This document shows, piece by piece, positions 34,403 through 45,690 of a stretch of 64,000 nt of DNA. Where the stretch lies: contig JAADJZ010000005.1 of NCBI GenBank assembly GCA_011032825.1, positions 1,245,001 to 1,309,000 on the forward strand, in the 5' to 3' direction. Under the pieces are notes generated by a model. The model did no database searches. It was given only the letters and a program-made list of their open reading frames with translations, and was not told the origin of the DNA. Both the position numbers and the translations under genes were made by a program. The stretch is from Massariosphaeria phaeospora. Lineage: Eukaryota; Ascomycota; Dothideomycetes; Pleosporales. Each line of letters opens with the position of its first letter. Positions within the stretch are counted from its first letter, which is position 1.

Positions 34403-35278
34403 GACGCAGCGTGAGGCTATGGAGATGGGTCGGTAGAAATTGGGCGTGGGCAGCAGGCAGGCACGCGGGGGGGTGGAGGGTAAAGTAGTCGGTGCAGCGG
34501 ACAGGTGGTGGCAGTCGCCCCGCGCAGTGACGCGGTACTGGTGAGGGCGGGAGGCACGAATTGCCCCCGGGTTGCCCTGCGTACAAGGAGAGAGTGCTGG
34601 GCGCGTGGGTGGGCCGGGAGCCTGGCGCAGGTGCGGTGGGTGAGTGCGGTGGGGAGTGAGAAAGCTCCAGGTGGTGCCGAGAGGCAGGCAGCAGCTGCAG
34701 CGGCACCGAGAGCGCGCAACCCTATTGGACGGCCGCGCGGGGCAGAGGGCAAAACGCGGTGGGAGAGGGCACCATGAGCTCCGGGGCGCGTCGCTACAGG
34801 TGTATCTGGCAAATTGAAAGCCCGCTAAGCGGGCAGCGGTGGGCAGAGCTTGGGGGATATATTCTCGTGTTGTTTGAAGGTTTTGGGCCCCACCATATGC
34901 CTGGCGTCATGCCCGTGATACGCTAACGGAAGCGCTAAGGCCGCACTAGCCGCATGGGGCTACGCTCTCGTCCACGGTCGCGAAAACAGCGTGTAAACCT
35001 ACTCCGACCAGGACAGCAAACTGAGTGAAACAAATTCCAGATCAGACTCCACCTGTTCCAGCACCAAACCGCGTATCCAGCGGACACGGGTGGGAATCGG
35101 ATGCTCGATCGTGTCTGACCGCAACCGCACCCGACCGTACCTCTCGTCCAGCCTGCCTACGGCACACTCAGGCAGGTACCTGCTCAACATCACCACACCA
35201 GATTGCACGTAACTTGACGTGCCATCTTCTGGAAGTACTGCGCAAATTGCCCAGCCTAGAGTCAGACATCTTACAAAC
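34403..35278. other. divergent promoter between USP gene and POP3
   Basis: Upstream sequence shared by two divergent genes. The USP-proximal half is GC-rich and open in several frames by composition only. No TATA box recognised on either side. Confidence 0.5.
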
Positions 35279-36268
35279 ATGCCTCCAACCAATAAGAAAA
35301 ACTCCAAACCAATCTTCAAAGCCGACATCCCCTTCACTGAGACAACATGGTGAGTTGCCAACACACCATTTCTACGTCTTTGCATGACTCACATATCCCA
35401 GGCCTGAAGTATCCGCGAAAGACCAAGACGTCATCCTGGATCTGTTGTGCGAGTAAGTCCAAGTGGCACAATCAAGCCTACTATATTTGCTTCCGTTTCG
35501 ACATCAATCCTGTCAAACCACCCACTACCGTCTACCGTCTCTGTTCAGCGTCCCCAAAGCCCTTTGCCCCTGCATAATCTCACCAAAGCAAACCGCTCTC
35601 TCATTTCTCCACAATCTGACCCCCCAACCAGCCTCCTCACGCCCCTCTCCCACCACCGCAAAACCCACATCCAGCCCTCGCGCGGCAAAAAGCGCAAACG
35701 AAAAGCCAACCCCGACCCCGAGAACCTCGACACGGCGCCTCCACCGCCTCCGGAAATCGGCAACCACATCCTCGTCGGGCTGAACAGCGTGACCCGGCAT
35801 CTGGAAGCCCTAGTAGCGAGAACTACGCCGGCGACATTGACTGCGCATACTTCTACCGAAGAACAAGCAGGACAAGCCACGAACCCTAACAGCAACAGCA
35901 ACACAACCCCTCTAACCCTCCTCATAATTCCGCACTCCGCGCCGTCTTCCTCTGCCGCTCACGCCCATCTCCCCACACTCCTGCACCTCTCCCACCTCGC
36001 GCAAACCTCCGACCCCACCTCACCAACCACCCCGCCACCACGCCTCATCACGCTGGCCCCCTCCTCCTCGCCCAAACTCGCATCCGCGCTACACGTCCCG
36101 CGCGTCAGCGCCCTCGGCATCCTCTCCAGCGCGCCCGGCACCTCTGCGCTGCTCGCCTACGTGCGCGAAAACATCGGAGCTGTAGAATGCAAGTGGATAG
36201 ACGAGAGCTTAAAGGGCGAGTGGAGGGGCGCGAAAGTCGGCGTGACGGTGCCGGTGCCGGGACGATGA
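35279..36268 (+). CDS. POP3: RNase P/MRP subunit POP3, three exons
   Basis: Protein subunit of nuclear RNase P (tRNA 5' processing) and RNase MRP (rRNA processing). Exons 35279-35349, 35402-35452 and 35632-36268 (introns of 52 and 179 nt; donors GTGAGT and GTAAGT) give 252 residues. The junctions restore the family pattern: KPIFKADIPFTETTWPEV, DQDVILDLLCDLLTPLSHHR, HIQPSRGKKRKRK (a basic RNA-binding or nuclear-import stretch), then PPPPPEIGNHILVGLNSVTRHLE, the most recognisable POP3 signature. The C-terminal part (LITLAPSSSPKLASAL, ALGILSSAPGTSALLAYV) has the L7Ae-like alternation of strands and helices expected for POP3. A long frame starting near 35447 is the third exon read through into the preceding intron, not a separate gene. 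Confidence 0.85.
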
Positions 36269-37275
36269 CTGCGGTAGGAAATGGAGGGACCCAGATTGTG
36301 GAAACGGAGGTAGGAGGTATATGTAGAATATTCCTTCATGTATTTGCCTCTTCTAATCCACACCTTTAAACAAAAATAATACAGTCTATTCTATGATACA
36401 TCCCCTCCCCTCCCCTATCCCACCTCACTTCACCTCATCTCACCCTCTCCCACGCAGCCCAAGCCGCCTCCTAGACCCCCCCACGCGAACCACTCCTTCG
36501 CACTCACCCAAGTCCAAAAACACGAATAAACACACATAAGCACACCATCTATGCATATAAGAATATACCAACCTACCTACCAACAACTTCCCAATGTTGA
36601 AGCATGCGCAAGTCAAGGGCGCGGCCCCGGGTCCAACAAAGCCCTCTTTTAATCTCTCTCTCCCCCTCTCTCTCTCATGTCATTCCCATCCCGTTCCCAT
36701 TCCAATTTCCTTATCCCATGCAAAGCCAGCCCAGCCCAGCCCAGCCCGGACAAGAGGCGCCAAATTCTCAACAAAAAGATAGTAACAAAACAAACAAAAA
36801 GGCCCGAAGACGCCCCAAGAAAATGCATACAGAGTTCGCGCCAGCCAGGTGAGCATCATGCATCATCATGATGGTGTGTTCCTATCAGCCAAATGTGGCA
36901 TTTGTTTCCGTTCTCCGCCGGCGAGGGGAGTAAAATATAAGGCATCCAAGTCTCTGATACGAGATCGTCCCTTTATTCGCGGGCTCTCTAAGCCCGCGCC
37001 CAAAAACCACAACAACAACAACGACAGCACCAACCCAAGGGAAGTCAGTAGGTATCTCCATATGCGACACCACCCACATGCCACCTCCTTCAAAATCCCC
37101 GCTCTACATCTTATCATGCCCAACCAAGGTAGCGAGAAACAACCGGTCGCCTACCCCAGAACAACATTGAACTCGCTCATTTTTGTACACTGAAAATTGT
37201 TGAGTGGACGTGCCCGTGCATTCAAACGCCGACAAGGGACACAATGTCCTCGACGGTGAGCCAAGGGAAGGCACC
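36269..37275. other. intergenic, pyrimidine-rich, no gene seen
   Basis: Region between convergent genes, with long C/T-rich tracts (36385-36480, 36650-36720) and CAGCC units near 36725-36750. Only 3' untranslated sequence is expected. Confidence 0.5.
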
Positions 37276-39589
37276 CTATGCCTCGCTCACGTCCGCCATG
37301 GTTACGTCGATCTCGTCTTGCAGTCTCGATGCAGAGGATGCGGGTAAGGCGGCTGAATGTGGCCGGTTGTATTCAATGTCTGTGTGGTCGGGCAGGCTGG
37401 CAGGACTGGACGATCGGAAGTCTTCGAACTCGTCGTCTGGTGGTGAAAACGACCAGACCTGGGAGGGATCAGCATCGTGTTCCTAACATGGCCGCCGAGT
37501 GGGGAAGTCGACGTGAAAGTTGAGAGCTGTACGTACCTCCATGATGGTTCTGCCAGCCCTCTGGGCCATGATAACAGCCTTCTCTTCCTCAAAGACCACT
37601 CTCCATACTGCTTCGGCTGGGGAAGACAGCTCCCGAACAAGAGTGCCTTTCTTAAGATCCCAGACCTTGACCCTGCCATCTGACCCACCACTGACTATTC
37701 TTGTGTTATCGAACTGAAGACTTGTTACGCTGTTATCATGAGCAGCTAGCCGATGAATGGCCTGATAATCCGCCAATGACCACACGCGGACAGAGCCATC
37801 GGACCCGCCAGTCACGAGGATATCTTCGCGCATCTGGAGCTGGCCGACTAGAGACGTGTGACCTTGTAGCACGGCCAAGCATTTCCTACCGGTATCGGAT
37901 TAGCGAAGACGGGCAGCGGACGGATACAAATAAACTAACCCGTCTGTGGGATCCCATATCCGGACACTGGTGTCCAGACTTCCTGTCGCGATCTTTTTCC
38001 CGTCGAAGGCAATCGCGTATATCTGGCTGAAGTGCCCCGTGAGCGTGCGCAAGCACTTGCCTTCCGATATGCTCCAGATCTTAGCCGTGGTGTCGTAACT
38101 ACCGGACACCACGATATCGCCGTGGATTTCGAGGCACCTCACACTGGCCTGGTGACCAATGAGAACATGCTTGCAAATGCCCTTTTCGAGATCCCATATC
38201 CGGAGCGTGGTATCCCGTGAACCCGAGATCGCCGTGTTCGCGTCGGACATTTTCAAGCATCTGACGGTAGAGGTGTGACCACGGAGCGTGAATTGGGCCT
38301 GACTGTTTGCATGCGGACTGCGGTTAGCGTCTGTCATCGGTCCGGTCTGAGGGGAATTGTACCCAGTCGCAAGATTCCAAACCCGAACGTCGCGATCGCA
38401 TCCGCCACTGACAAGGAGGTCGCCCCAAGGGACCATGGCCCATACTCCCATGACATGCCCTTGGAGAGTCTTCTGGTGGTAGCCATTCACGTCGAAAACG
38501 TGGATCTTGGCATTGTCGAGAGCGACGACAATGTACTTGTTGGTCAGATGTAGACTGGTAACGACACCCTGGTCGGGTGTGATCTGGCGGGCATCGCATA
38601 CCCCTCCGGTGCGCCAGGCTGTCTCCACCATATACCGCTGCTTGAAGTGTGATCGGTAGGTGGCGGCTATCGGTCGGCGCTGCGAGTGCAGTGATTTGGC
38701 GCCCCGATCCAGGCTCTGTGTCCGCAGGTTTTCAGGGCCAGCGCTCGACACGCCGTCCAGCTGGTCTTTCATGGTTGCGTCTTCGATGCGTGAGGCTCGC
38801 CCGGGATGTAAGGATTGCGGGGTTCTCGACCCGGCGCCCCATTCGTCGCCGGGATCGTCCTCTTCGCTTCTTTCTTCTTTTGTCAGGCCGCGATACGAAT
38901 ACTTCTGACACAGCAACCTCCAGGCGGTATCGTCGTTGACCAGCTCCCGCCATTTCTTAGACACTTGCGAGGCACGGGAGAGGGTGGTTGGGTCGTCTAC
39001 GCATTCGAGAATCTATATATGCGGTGTTAGGACACTGTTTTCACTTGCAGTGACATGAAAATGAAAGCTTCCGTACCCGTAGACAAAGTTCAGTGGGCAA
39101 GATCATGAATGGATCTTTCTTCAGCCTTGGGCTCACAAACCCGGCCACGAAGCTCAGCTCGTGGCTATCGCACAGGTTGAGCAGTTCCCCCAGCATCCGC
39201 AGGCGTTCTGCCTTGTTCAGGTCGTTGAACAGCAATCGAGTCGTCTTGATCTGCGAGTCCTCATGTTCGGCAGCCGTGCTCCAGTCGGGAGCCCGCTGCG
39301 TTGGGGTGGGACTCGGCGCGGGTGTCGGCGGCGAGGCCGGCGCGGAAGGCAGGAGGTTGTGTGGTATGGTCGAAGACAACGGACTCGTTGGCGTGATTAT
39401 CGGCCGCGGTGCTGCTGAGCGCGACATCCTGCTCTGCTTCCGCGTGTGCGCGGTGGGCGAGGCGAACATGGTCGAGCGCATAGTCGACGACGAGGCCGAG
39501 GCGGCCATGTCGGTGTCCGACTCAACTGGCACTCCCGGTGTGTACGGGCCGTCGGGGTGGCCGCCAAAGTAGTCGTCGTGCTGCTCCAT
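37276..39589 (-). CDS. F-box/WD40 substrate receptor of SCF ubiquitin ligase (Cdc4/Pop1/FBXW7 type), four exons
   Basis: Substrate-recognition subunit of SCF E3 ligase; Cdc4-type receptors bind phosphorylated cell-cycle regulators. Exons 39589-39077, 39012-37940, 37885-37537 and 37458-37276 give 705 residues with all phases consistent (donors GTACGG, GTTAGT, GTACGT). The N-terminal 100 residues are Ser/Pro/Thr-rich. The F-box is split by intron 1: LPTELCLR then ILECVDDPTTLSRASQVSKK and WRELVNDDTAWR. The linker carries FKQRYMVETAWRTGG, as in Cdc4/Pop1-type rather than Met30/sconB-type proteins. WD repeats follow with typical ends such as GCDRDVRVWN, GSRDTTLRIWD, GSYDTTAKIWS, GSLDTSVRIWD, GGSDGSVRVWS and GGSDGRVKVWD, then a last VWSF strand: about eight blades. 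The conserved blade-top arginines are present. The tail is acidic. Confidence 0.9.
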
Positions 39590-40897
39590 GCTGGTTCGAG
39601 GGGGCGGGTGTGTGGGCGGCTGTGGTGTGTGAAGCGCCCAGTGTGAAAGCTGCTCAGATGCGGCGCAAACAACACAAGAGAAGGACGGCGTCCTCAGAAA
39701 CGGGCTCTCGTAGGGGCATTCGAGTCAACGAGACCGGCGGGGGAGCGAGATGTTCTGGTCGAGAGGGGCGGCTAGTGTTTCGAGGGTCGAGTGTTTGGGG
39801 CGCGAGCGGTAAAGGTTGACGACAGGACGGGCAAGCAGGGCGACGAGCGCTAGGAAGCAATTCACGGTTCGACTAGCGAGAAAGAGCGCAAACGACTGCA
39901 CCGAGCACCAGCACAGCAAAACAGGAGTGCGGCGAAAGATGCGGAGCTGGGCCTACGACGACGTGACGCCGGGCGGTGAGCCGCTAGCATTGTGAATTGC
40001 CAAGGCCGGCCAGGGCAGAACGCCGCCAGGGCACCACCCGTGGCCTCGAGCTTCGACGACGTCTCCTGCACGCGACCGCCGCGACCCCGTCTGTCCCTGC
40101 GTCTGACCTGCTGCAACCGTGGGACGCTGAGCATGCCTCTGCGAGCATACCGTGACGCTGCGCCATGTTTGAGGCCGCTGCCGTACGCCTTGCACGCGCC
40201 CTGCTGCTTTTTCAGATGCTGCAGCAAAGCAATCTGCTGCCATAATTAGCACCCCATCTTCAAACGCCGCCCGTTCTTGGTAGGAGAACGTCCGGCCCCA
40301 TTCGCGTCTCACGCCGCACTTCCACCCTCGAGGCCGGGAACTATACACAGCATTGTTAGCCGAGTCTGCCAGACAGTCCCTTGTGTTATCGAACTGCTTC
40401 AGGGCTCTCGGTCCCGTTGGTATCATGGTCACGTCATCCTGGTCGTTCAAACGTCCCTCGGGAGTGCAGCCAACTACCGAAACCCCAGAAACATTTCCGA
40501 TGCCGGCTATCCTGGTGCAACAAAAGCAGAAATGTCTGAACCTCGTTCATTATTCGCAGCGAATGTCTGATCGTGGCTGGTTTCAGGGTTTGACGGCGAG
40601 GGGTCCACTCACTGTGTAGTGGAGCATATTGGTCTTGTTGGCGTTTCTGTTTGTAGCAGCCCATCTTTGGTCCATGGATCAGTTCCCTGGCTGTCATAAA
40701 GTGTTTAAAGCACAGGCCCTGAGCGTATCCACTGTCGCGGTCCCCTTCATTATAATAAGGATTTGTTTTCATTATGTCAATTTCAATTTAGGCAGGGGTA
40801 GGTAGAACGTGACCAGGCAGAAAAATCAAGAAAGTCTGGGGATTAATCATATGCATTGCTACAACAGTTGTCTACTATGAACCGCTTTTCTCACCAC
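39590..40897. other. intergenic, GC-rich, no gene seen
   Basis: Upstream region of the F-box gene and 3' region of the AA9 gene. Several overlapping frames at 39.6-40.2 kb owe their openness to GC content. No domain, RNA or repeat array seen. Confidence 0.5.
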
Positions 40898-41795
40898 CTA
40901 GCAGGTGCTGACGGCAGGGCCTGGAAAATATGTAAGCTGAGCACTTCGACGGACGTTAGAGGGACCACTTACCGGGTACTGTGTACGAGTTAAAGTTGTT
41001 GTAGATGTTTGCCGTGTAGCCGGAGTCTGTCGACTTCACGTGGCCTGGAATGCTGACTCCGGAGAAGGTCTTGCTTCCACCACCGGTAACCTTCAACTGA
41101 GCGCAAGCAATGTAGAACTGAGGTGGGGAGCCTGGGTTGTGGATACCAAGCTGCTCAATTCGGAGTAGGTACTCGCCGGCGGCAAGGCACGATGGGACGG
41201 CGACGGAGTAGGATGCTGACATATCCCAAGTACCACCCGGGAATTTAGGGCCGATCTCCTTGATCTTAAACCACGGCGTGGACCCGTCAGCGGAGGCAGC
41301 TGAGTCGACTTTGGTCATGTAGCTATAGGTGTAAGTATATACACGGTATGTTTTCTGCGTATACTCACAAGGACACGGGGCCTTGGTGATAGACAGCCTG
41401 GTCGGCGGTGAAAGTGACCGAAGACCCAGCAGCTACTGAGACAGTTGTGGTGCCGGCACCTGAAGCGCCGCCAACATTGCAGCGCAGATCGGGTGACGAC
41501 AAGCTAGTCACCGGCGAGTTGTTGTTGGTGTTCTTGCGGACGTTCTGGTAGGCAGCACCTTGTTGACCGTTGGCGGTCAGTTTCTGGAAGATGTCTGATC
41601 AAGCCATGTTAGTCGAGTAAGAGACAAGTTACTATGACGGTTATGGGGAAACAAAGTGAGGATAGGAGTGGGTAGCACTTGAGTCCTACATTGAGGAATA
41701 TCAAGAGAACGAAGAGTAGAGTACATACAGTGGCCATTGGCAGCTTCCAGGAAGACCAGGCTCGCAAGAGCAACGGTGGAGAAGAAAGATTTCAT
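40898..41795 (-). CDS. AA9 lytic polysaccharide monooxygenase, four exons
   Basis: Secreted copper enzyme that oxidatively cleaves cellulose and related glucans. Exons 41795-41729, 41594-41369, 41322-40973 and a 23-nt final exon 40920-40898 give 221 residues. The signal peptide ([21 protein letters not shown]) ends directly before His, which becomes the N-terminal His of the copper brace ([11 protein letters not shown]; the Tyr codon spans intron 1). The second brace His lies in [15 protein letters not shown], and the axial Tyr in [13 protein letters not shown]. Paired cysteines flank the core (LRCNVGG with YIACAQ). The C terminus, [11 protein letters not shown], only appears when the small last exon is included and matches the usual AA9 end, which strongly supports that exon. 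There is no carbohydrate-binding module. A TATA box lies 86 nt upstream. Confidence 0.93.
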
Positions 41796-41880
41796 ATTGA
41801 CGACTGCTGACGATTTTCGAGGGGCTGATGGAGAAACGTAGAGAATGGTGCAGATCGATCTCAAGGTGCGTTCAATCCTC

Positions 41881-41888
41881 TTTATATA
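41881..41888 (-). promoter_or_regulatory. TATA box of the AA9 gene
   Basis: TATATAAA on the minus strand, 86 nt upstream of the ATG at 41795. Confidence 0.6.
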
Positions 41889-42757
41889 CCCACATCTCCC
41901 CTTCGCTCCGCCAGGCCTGACATTATCCACGGGAAAAACTCTCATCTCTTCCCCGGTCGGCCACATCCACACCATGACACTGTGGGCCTTTAGCGCTAAT
42001 ACTCTTGACGAGACCGCCGATGGTCTCACAGGGCATCCGCAAATCTGCCCTGTACCAGGTCGAAAGCCGAGAGCCAGTAAACACCCAGGTTCACTATCCG
42101 GTGACCTATATTGCAGCCTCCTTGGTTTGATGCAAGCCTCTTAGACTGCCGTTCGTCAATATGAAAGATTCCGCACCAATCATGGTCTCAGCTCTACAGA
42201 TTAAGCTTCTAAGGATATACATCCGGAGAACCAACGCTGAGGCGCGTCCATCTTGTATGGACTTGCGGTTGAAGACAACGAAATCGGCAAGGCGGCATGG
42301 CCAATACAAAGCTTAATCGCGCCACATGAGCATCTGTATTTGCCCTTGAAAAGGCGGGGTTCGTATTCAAGATCCGTGGGGAGAGGATAAACTGTGATGA
42401 GGTAGGGCTCGGATAGATTAAAATAATATCGGCACCCCGGACCGCCAGACGGAATCACTGCCGAATGTGGCCTGGAGGGTGAACGAGCATATGACGATAG
42501 ATTGAATTTCGAAAAAGACCAAGATTGTGACGACGAGGCGGTTATAGATTGACGTTGTGTAATGCGTGTTGGTACTTGGGTCGGAGTAATTTCTGAAGGG
42601 TGGCACACGACATGGTTGTGGACCAAGATCAGGACAGGTATGAAACGTCCACTGTTGCTGAGCCTCACCGAACATTGGTTTAGCGCCCAGCGCGTCTTTG
42701 ATGAAATTGCTAGTATCCTAGGTTTGCAGAGAAAGCACCGATGATTAGGCTGGTGAG

Positions 42758-42765
42758 TATAAATA
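42758..42765 (+). promoter_or_regulatory. candidate TATA box upstream of the O-acyltransferase
   Basis: TATAAATA on the plus strand. Its distance from the ATG (485 nt) would imply a long leader; weak support. Confidence 0.3.
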
Positions 42766-43250
42766 GTGTCGTCGAACCGCTCAATGACACGCTTGACATA
42801 GACAACACCACCCGCGACCGAATTGATATACTGTACAGATAATGGAGAGGTGCATCAATCAGGCATCATCTTTAGCCAGGTATTGCTCGCCCGAGACGAT
42901 GGAGAGCGGTGCGGTGCAGTTTGTCATCTTCCGCGTCTAGCCAGTAGTCGAAGGAGCAAGACGGGCTCGAAAGCGAGGCGGCCTTCAAAGTGCACCGCCA
43001 ATGTCCGACACGGCTGAAATGGAATGGAGACGAACGGTGATCCGGTGTTTGGTGTTGAGCTGACTTCCGCTGATGTAAGCATAGAGCACGCCATTTCTTC
43101 GCGCCTTCATTCGCCTGCGTTCCTTCACGTTGCACGACGGCGAACTCGGCTAGTGAGCCGGTGCAAATCGCGTCATCATGTCGGTCTCGCAGCGCTTTCT
43201 CTGTTACAAGCCTCCAATATGTTTGCCGCGGATCAAACAACCCCTCGGCC

Positions 43251-44916
43251 ATGAGTGTGCCACGGAGGCTCGTCGCGGTCGCACGACCATCGACTCTATG
43301 TACGGCCGCATCAAGACGCGCGATTCCGGCACCTTCACGGACTGGCACACGAGACCAGTCAACCCAAGCCTCCAGAAAGCTGCACCACCAAATTCCCCAC
43401 AGAGCTCAGGCAGCCGCCGTCGCCCAGCCCCAGCAGCAACCACAGGTCGTTGGCTCCACGAACCCCGCCCTGTCGTTCCCCTGCCTCGACGCCGTTGAGT
43501 CGCGATCTGCCTCACTATCACGCCGCTCCACCTCTGGCCCCGAGCCTTCGTACACCACCGGCCAACACCTCAACTTTCACTCCCGCGAACCTCTCCTCCT
43601 GGACTGGGGCGGCATACTACCCGAGTTCAACATCGCATACGAGACATGGGGACATCTAAACCGGGACAAGACGAATGCGATTCTCCTGCACACGGGTCTC
43701 TCAGCTTCCAGCCATGCGCATAGTACCGACACCAACCCAAAGCCCGGGTGGTGGGAGAAATTCATTGGGTCCGGCAAGCCGCTTGATACAGACAAGTACT
43801 TCGTCATCTGTACGAACGTCATAGGAGGTTGCTATGGATCTACGGGACCTTCGTCTACAGACCCGGCGAACGGCGAGCGGTATGCGACGAGGTTTCCTAT
43901 CTTGACCATGGAGGATATGGTCCGCGCGCAGTTCCGGCTTCTGGATGCCCTGGGGATCGAGAAGCTGTATGCGAGCGTGGGATCCAGCATGGGTGGCATG
44001 CAGAGTCTCGCCGCTGGAGTATTGTTCTCGGATCGTATAGGCCGCCTTGTCAGTATCAGTGGGTGCGCCAGAAGCCATCCGTATAGCATTGCTATGCGGC
44101 ATACCCAGCGACAAGGCATGTTTTCGGGCGTCCAAGTTACAATGACCAGCTTGCTAACCGCTCGTTGTAGTTCTGATGATGGACCCGAATTGGGCTCGGG
44201 GATTCTATTACGACGGCGTTCCCCCTCATGGCGGCATGAAACTAGCCCGTGAGATCGCGACTGTGACATACCGAAGTGGCCCCGAATGGGAGCAACGTTT
44301 TGGGCGCCGACGCGCGGATCCTTCACGTCCCCCTGCCTTGTGTCCTGATTTCCTTATCGAGACGTATCTGGATCACGCAGGAGAGAAGTGGTGTCTGGAG
44401 TATGATCCCAACAGTCTGCTCTATGTCTCGAAGGCCATGGATCTTTTTGATCTGGGCCAAGAACATCGAAACCGTATCAACAAAGTAAGGCAAGACAATT
44501 CTGCCAAACTGCAAGCGTTCCGCGACGGAGTTGCCGTTGCAAGCAACGTTCAAGGGGATCTCTGCAACCTCACACTGCCGGATCAACCCTATGAGGAGAA
44601 AGAACAGCCCGCGGAGGTGACTATCAATAACGGGGTGGCTGACACTGGCGCGATGCTTAATGCCAACGAACCTCCGCAAGACTTAGTTGCCGGACTCAAG
44701 CCATTGGCTAACACGCCGGCCCTTGTCCTTGGCGTCGCAAGCGACATTCTGTTTCCCGCCTGGCAGCAACGCGAAATCGCAAGCACTCTCAAGCGTACGG
44801 GGAACGAGAATGTAACACATATCGAACTGGGTGAGGAGAAGAGTCTCTTTGGACATGACACATTTCTGCTCGATCTCGAGTATGTCGGCGGAGCCGTGAA
44901 GAAGTTCCTCGGCTGA
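43251..44916 (+). CDS. serine/homoserine O-acyltransferase (alpha/beta hydrolase; CysA/Cys2-like), GC-AG intron
   Basis: Enzyme of the MetX/CysA family, which acylates homoserine or serine for sulfur amino-acid synthesis. Exons 43251-44115 and 44171-44916 give 536 residues. The first 60 residues are Arg/Ser/Ala-rich with hardly any acidic residue, a likely mitochondrial presequence, which favours the fungal serine O-acyltransferase branch over cytosolic homoserine acetyltransferase. Core motifs: [34 protein letters not shown], nucleophile elbow GSSMGG, the acidic residue in GVASDILFP, and the catalytic His in FGHDTFLLD. The lid region holds a long insertion ([14 protein letters not shown] onward). 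The intron is 55 nt with a TTGCTAACC branch site but begins GC, not GT: only CAAG/GCATGT joined to TAG/TTCTG restores the conserved QVLMMDPNW. Substrate (serine or homoserine) is inferred, not shown. Confidence 0.88.
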
Positions 44917-45690
44917 TTGGTCAGTCCACTATCTGCAGTGTCACTCGTCACTACACTACGCTTTCAGCCCACACTCGATGAGCTATTTAGATATTGATAA
45001 TACATACAGTAGCTGTCCGAGTACCCATAATATGCACGGTATACCGGGTGGTTGCAGGGACGTTATTTGTGGCGTTGGGCTAATGTTGGCCGGCATATCC
45101 CGTAGACTTGGGGCCCAACGGAAATACACATGGACGCAAAATCTCAGCCCCGAAACTAGCCCCAAGCAACGCAGGGTGTAAAAACGTTGTAAGGCGTCGC
45201 TTAGCGTTAATTACGTAGTCATGGAGGTCGACCAAGGAGGCATAGTCTTACACATCTCGCCCGAGTGTTACCTTCCAATAAAGCCTCACCCCGCTGACAG
45301 AATTCGCCGATAGGGATATTTTAGGCGATCCTCTTGACAGCCTAGAAGATCTTAGCAACAGGTCGATAGTCTACCTCTGTCTTTGCAAAGCTCTACTGTA
45401 TCTACTATACTAGGTATTGTCTATATGAAGAGAGGTAAGAAGGTAGGCTTACAAATTGTAGGGGTCCAGGGCGTTAGCTTGAATTTGATGTGCCTCTCCC
45501 GGGCGGGGGTGGCTGGCTGGCCCTTGCCCTTGGAGATCACTTTCCGACGTGCAGGCCTCTGCGACCGTCCGCTGGGCTGATTCGCTTCCTTTCCTGTTTG
45601 GTCGGTATAAGATAAGGGTCTTCCCCTCGCCGACCTTTGTCGACAGCCCTCCTGATCTTACACTGTCGCTCAGAGGCGGCGAAAACCACC
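44917..45690. other. intergenic, nothing recognised
   Basis: 3' region of the acyltransferase gene and promoter of the transporter gene. No supported frame or repeat. Confidence 0.5.

Larger units (their letters stand above)
41796..43250. other. divergent upstream region
   Basis: Between the AA9 gene and the O-acyltransferase gene. No supported gene. A plus-strand TATAAATA at 42758 is nearly 500 nt before the acyltransferase start, so a long or spliced leader is possible; several short upstream ATGs occur before 43251, including one at 43178 in another frame. Confidence 0.45.

Noticed and set aside
35447..35631. Extra N-terminal part in front of the POP3 third exon
   Set aside because: This is intron sequence; the spliced model restores the conserved ILDLLCDLLTPL junction.
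42201..42668. 155-codon minus-strand frame in the spacer before the O-acyltransferase
   Set aside because: Starts at a non-ATG codon, has no recognisable domain and no splice partners.
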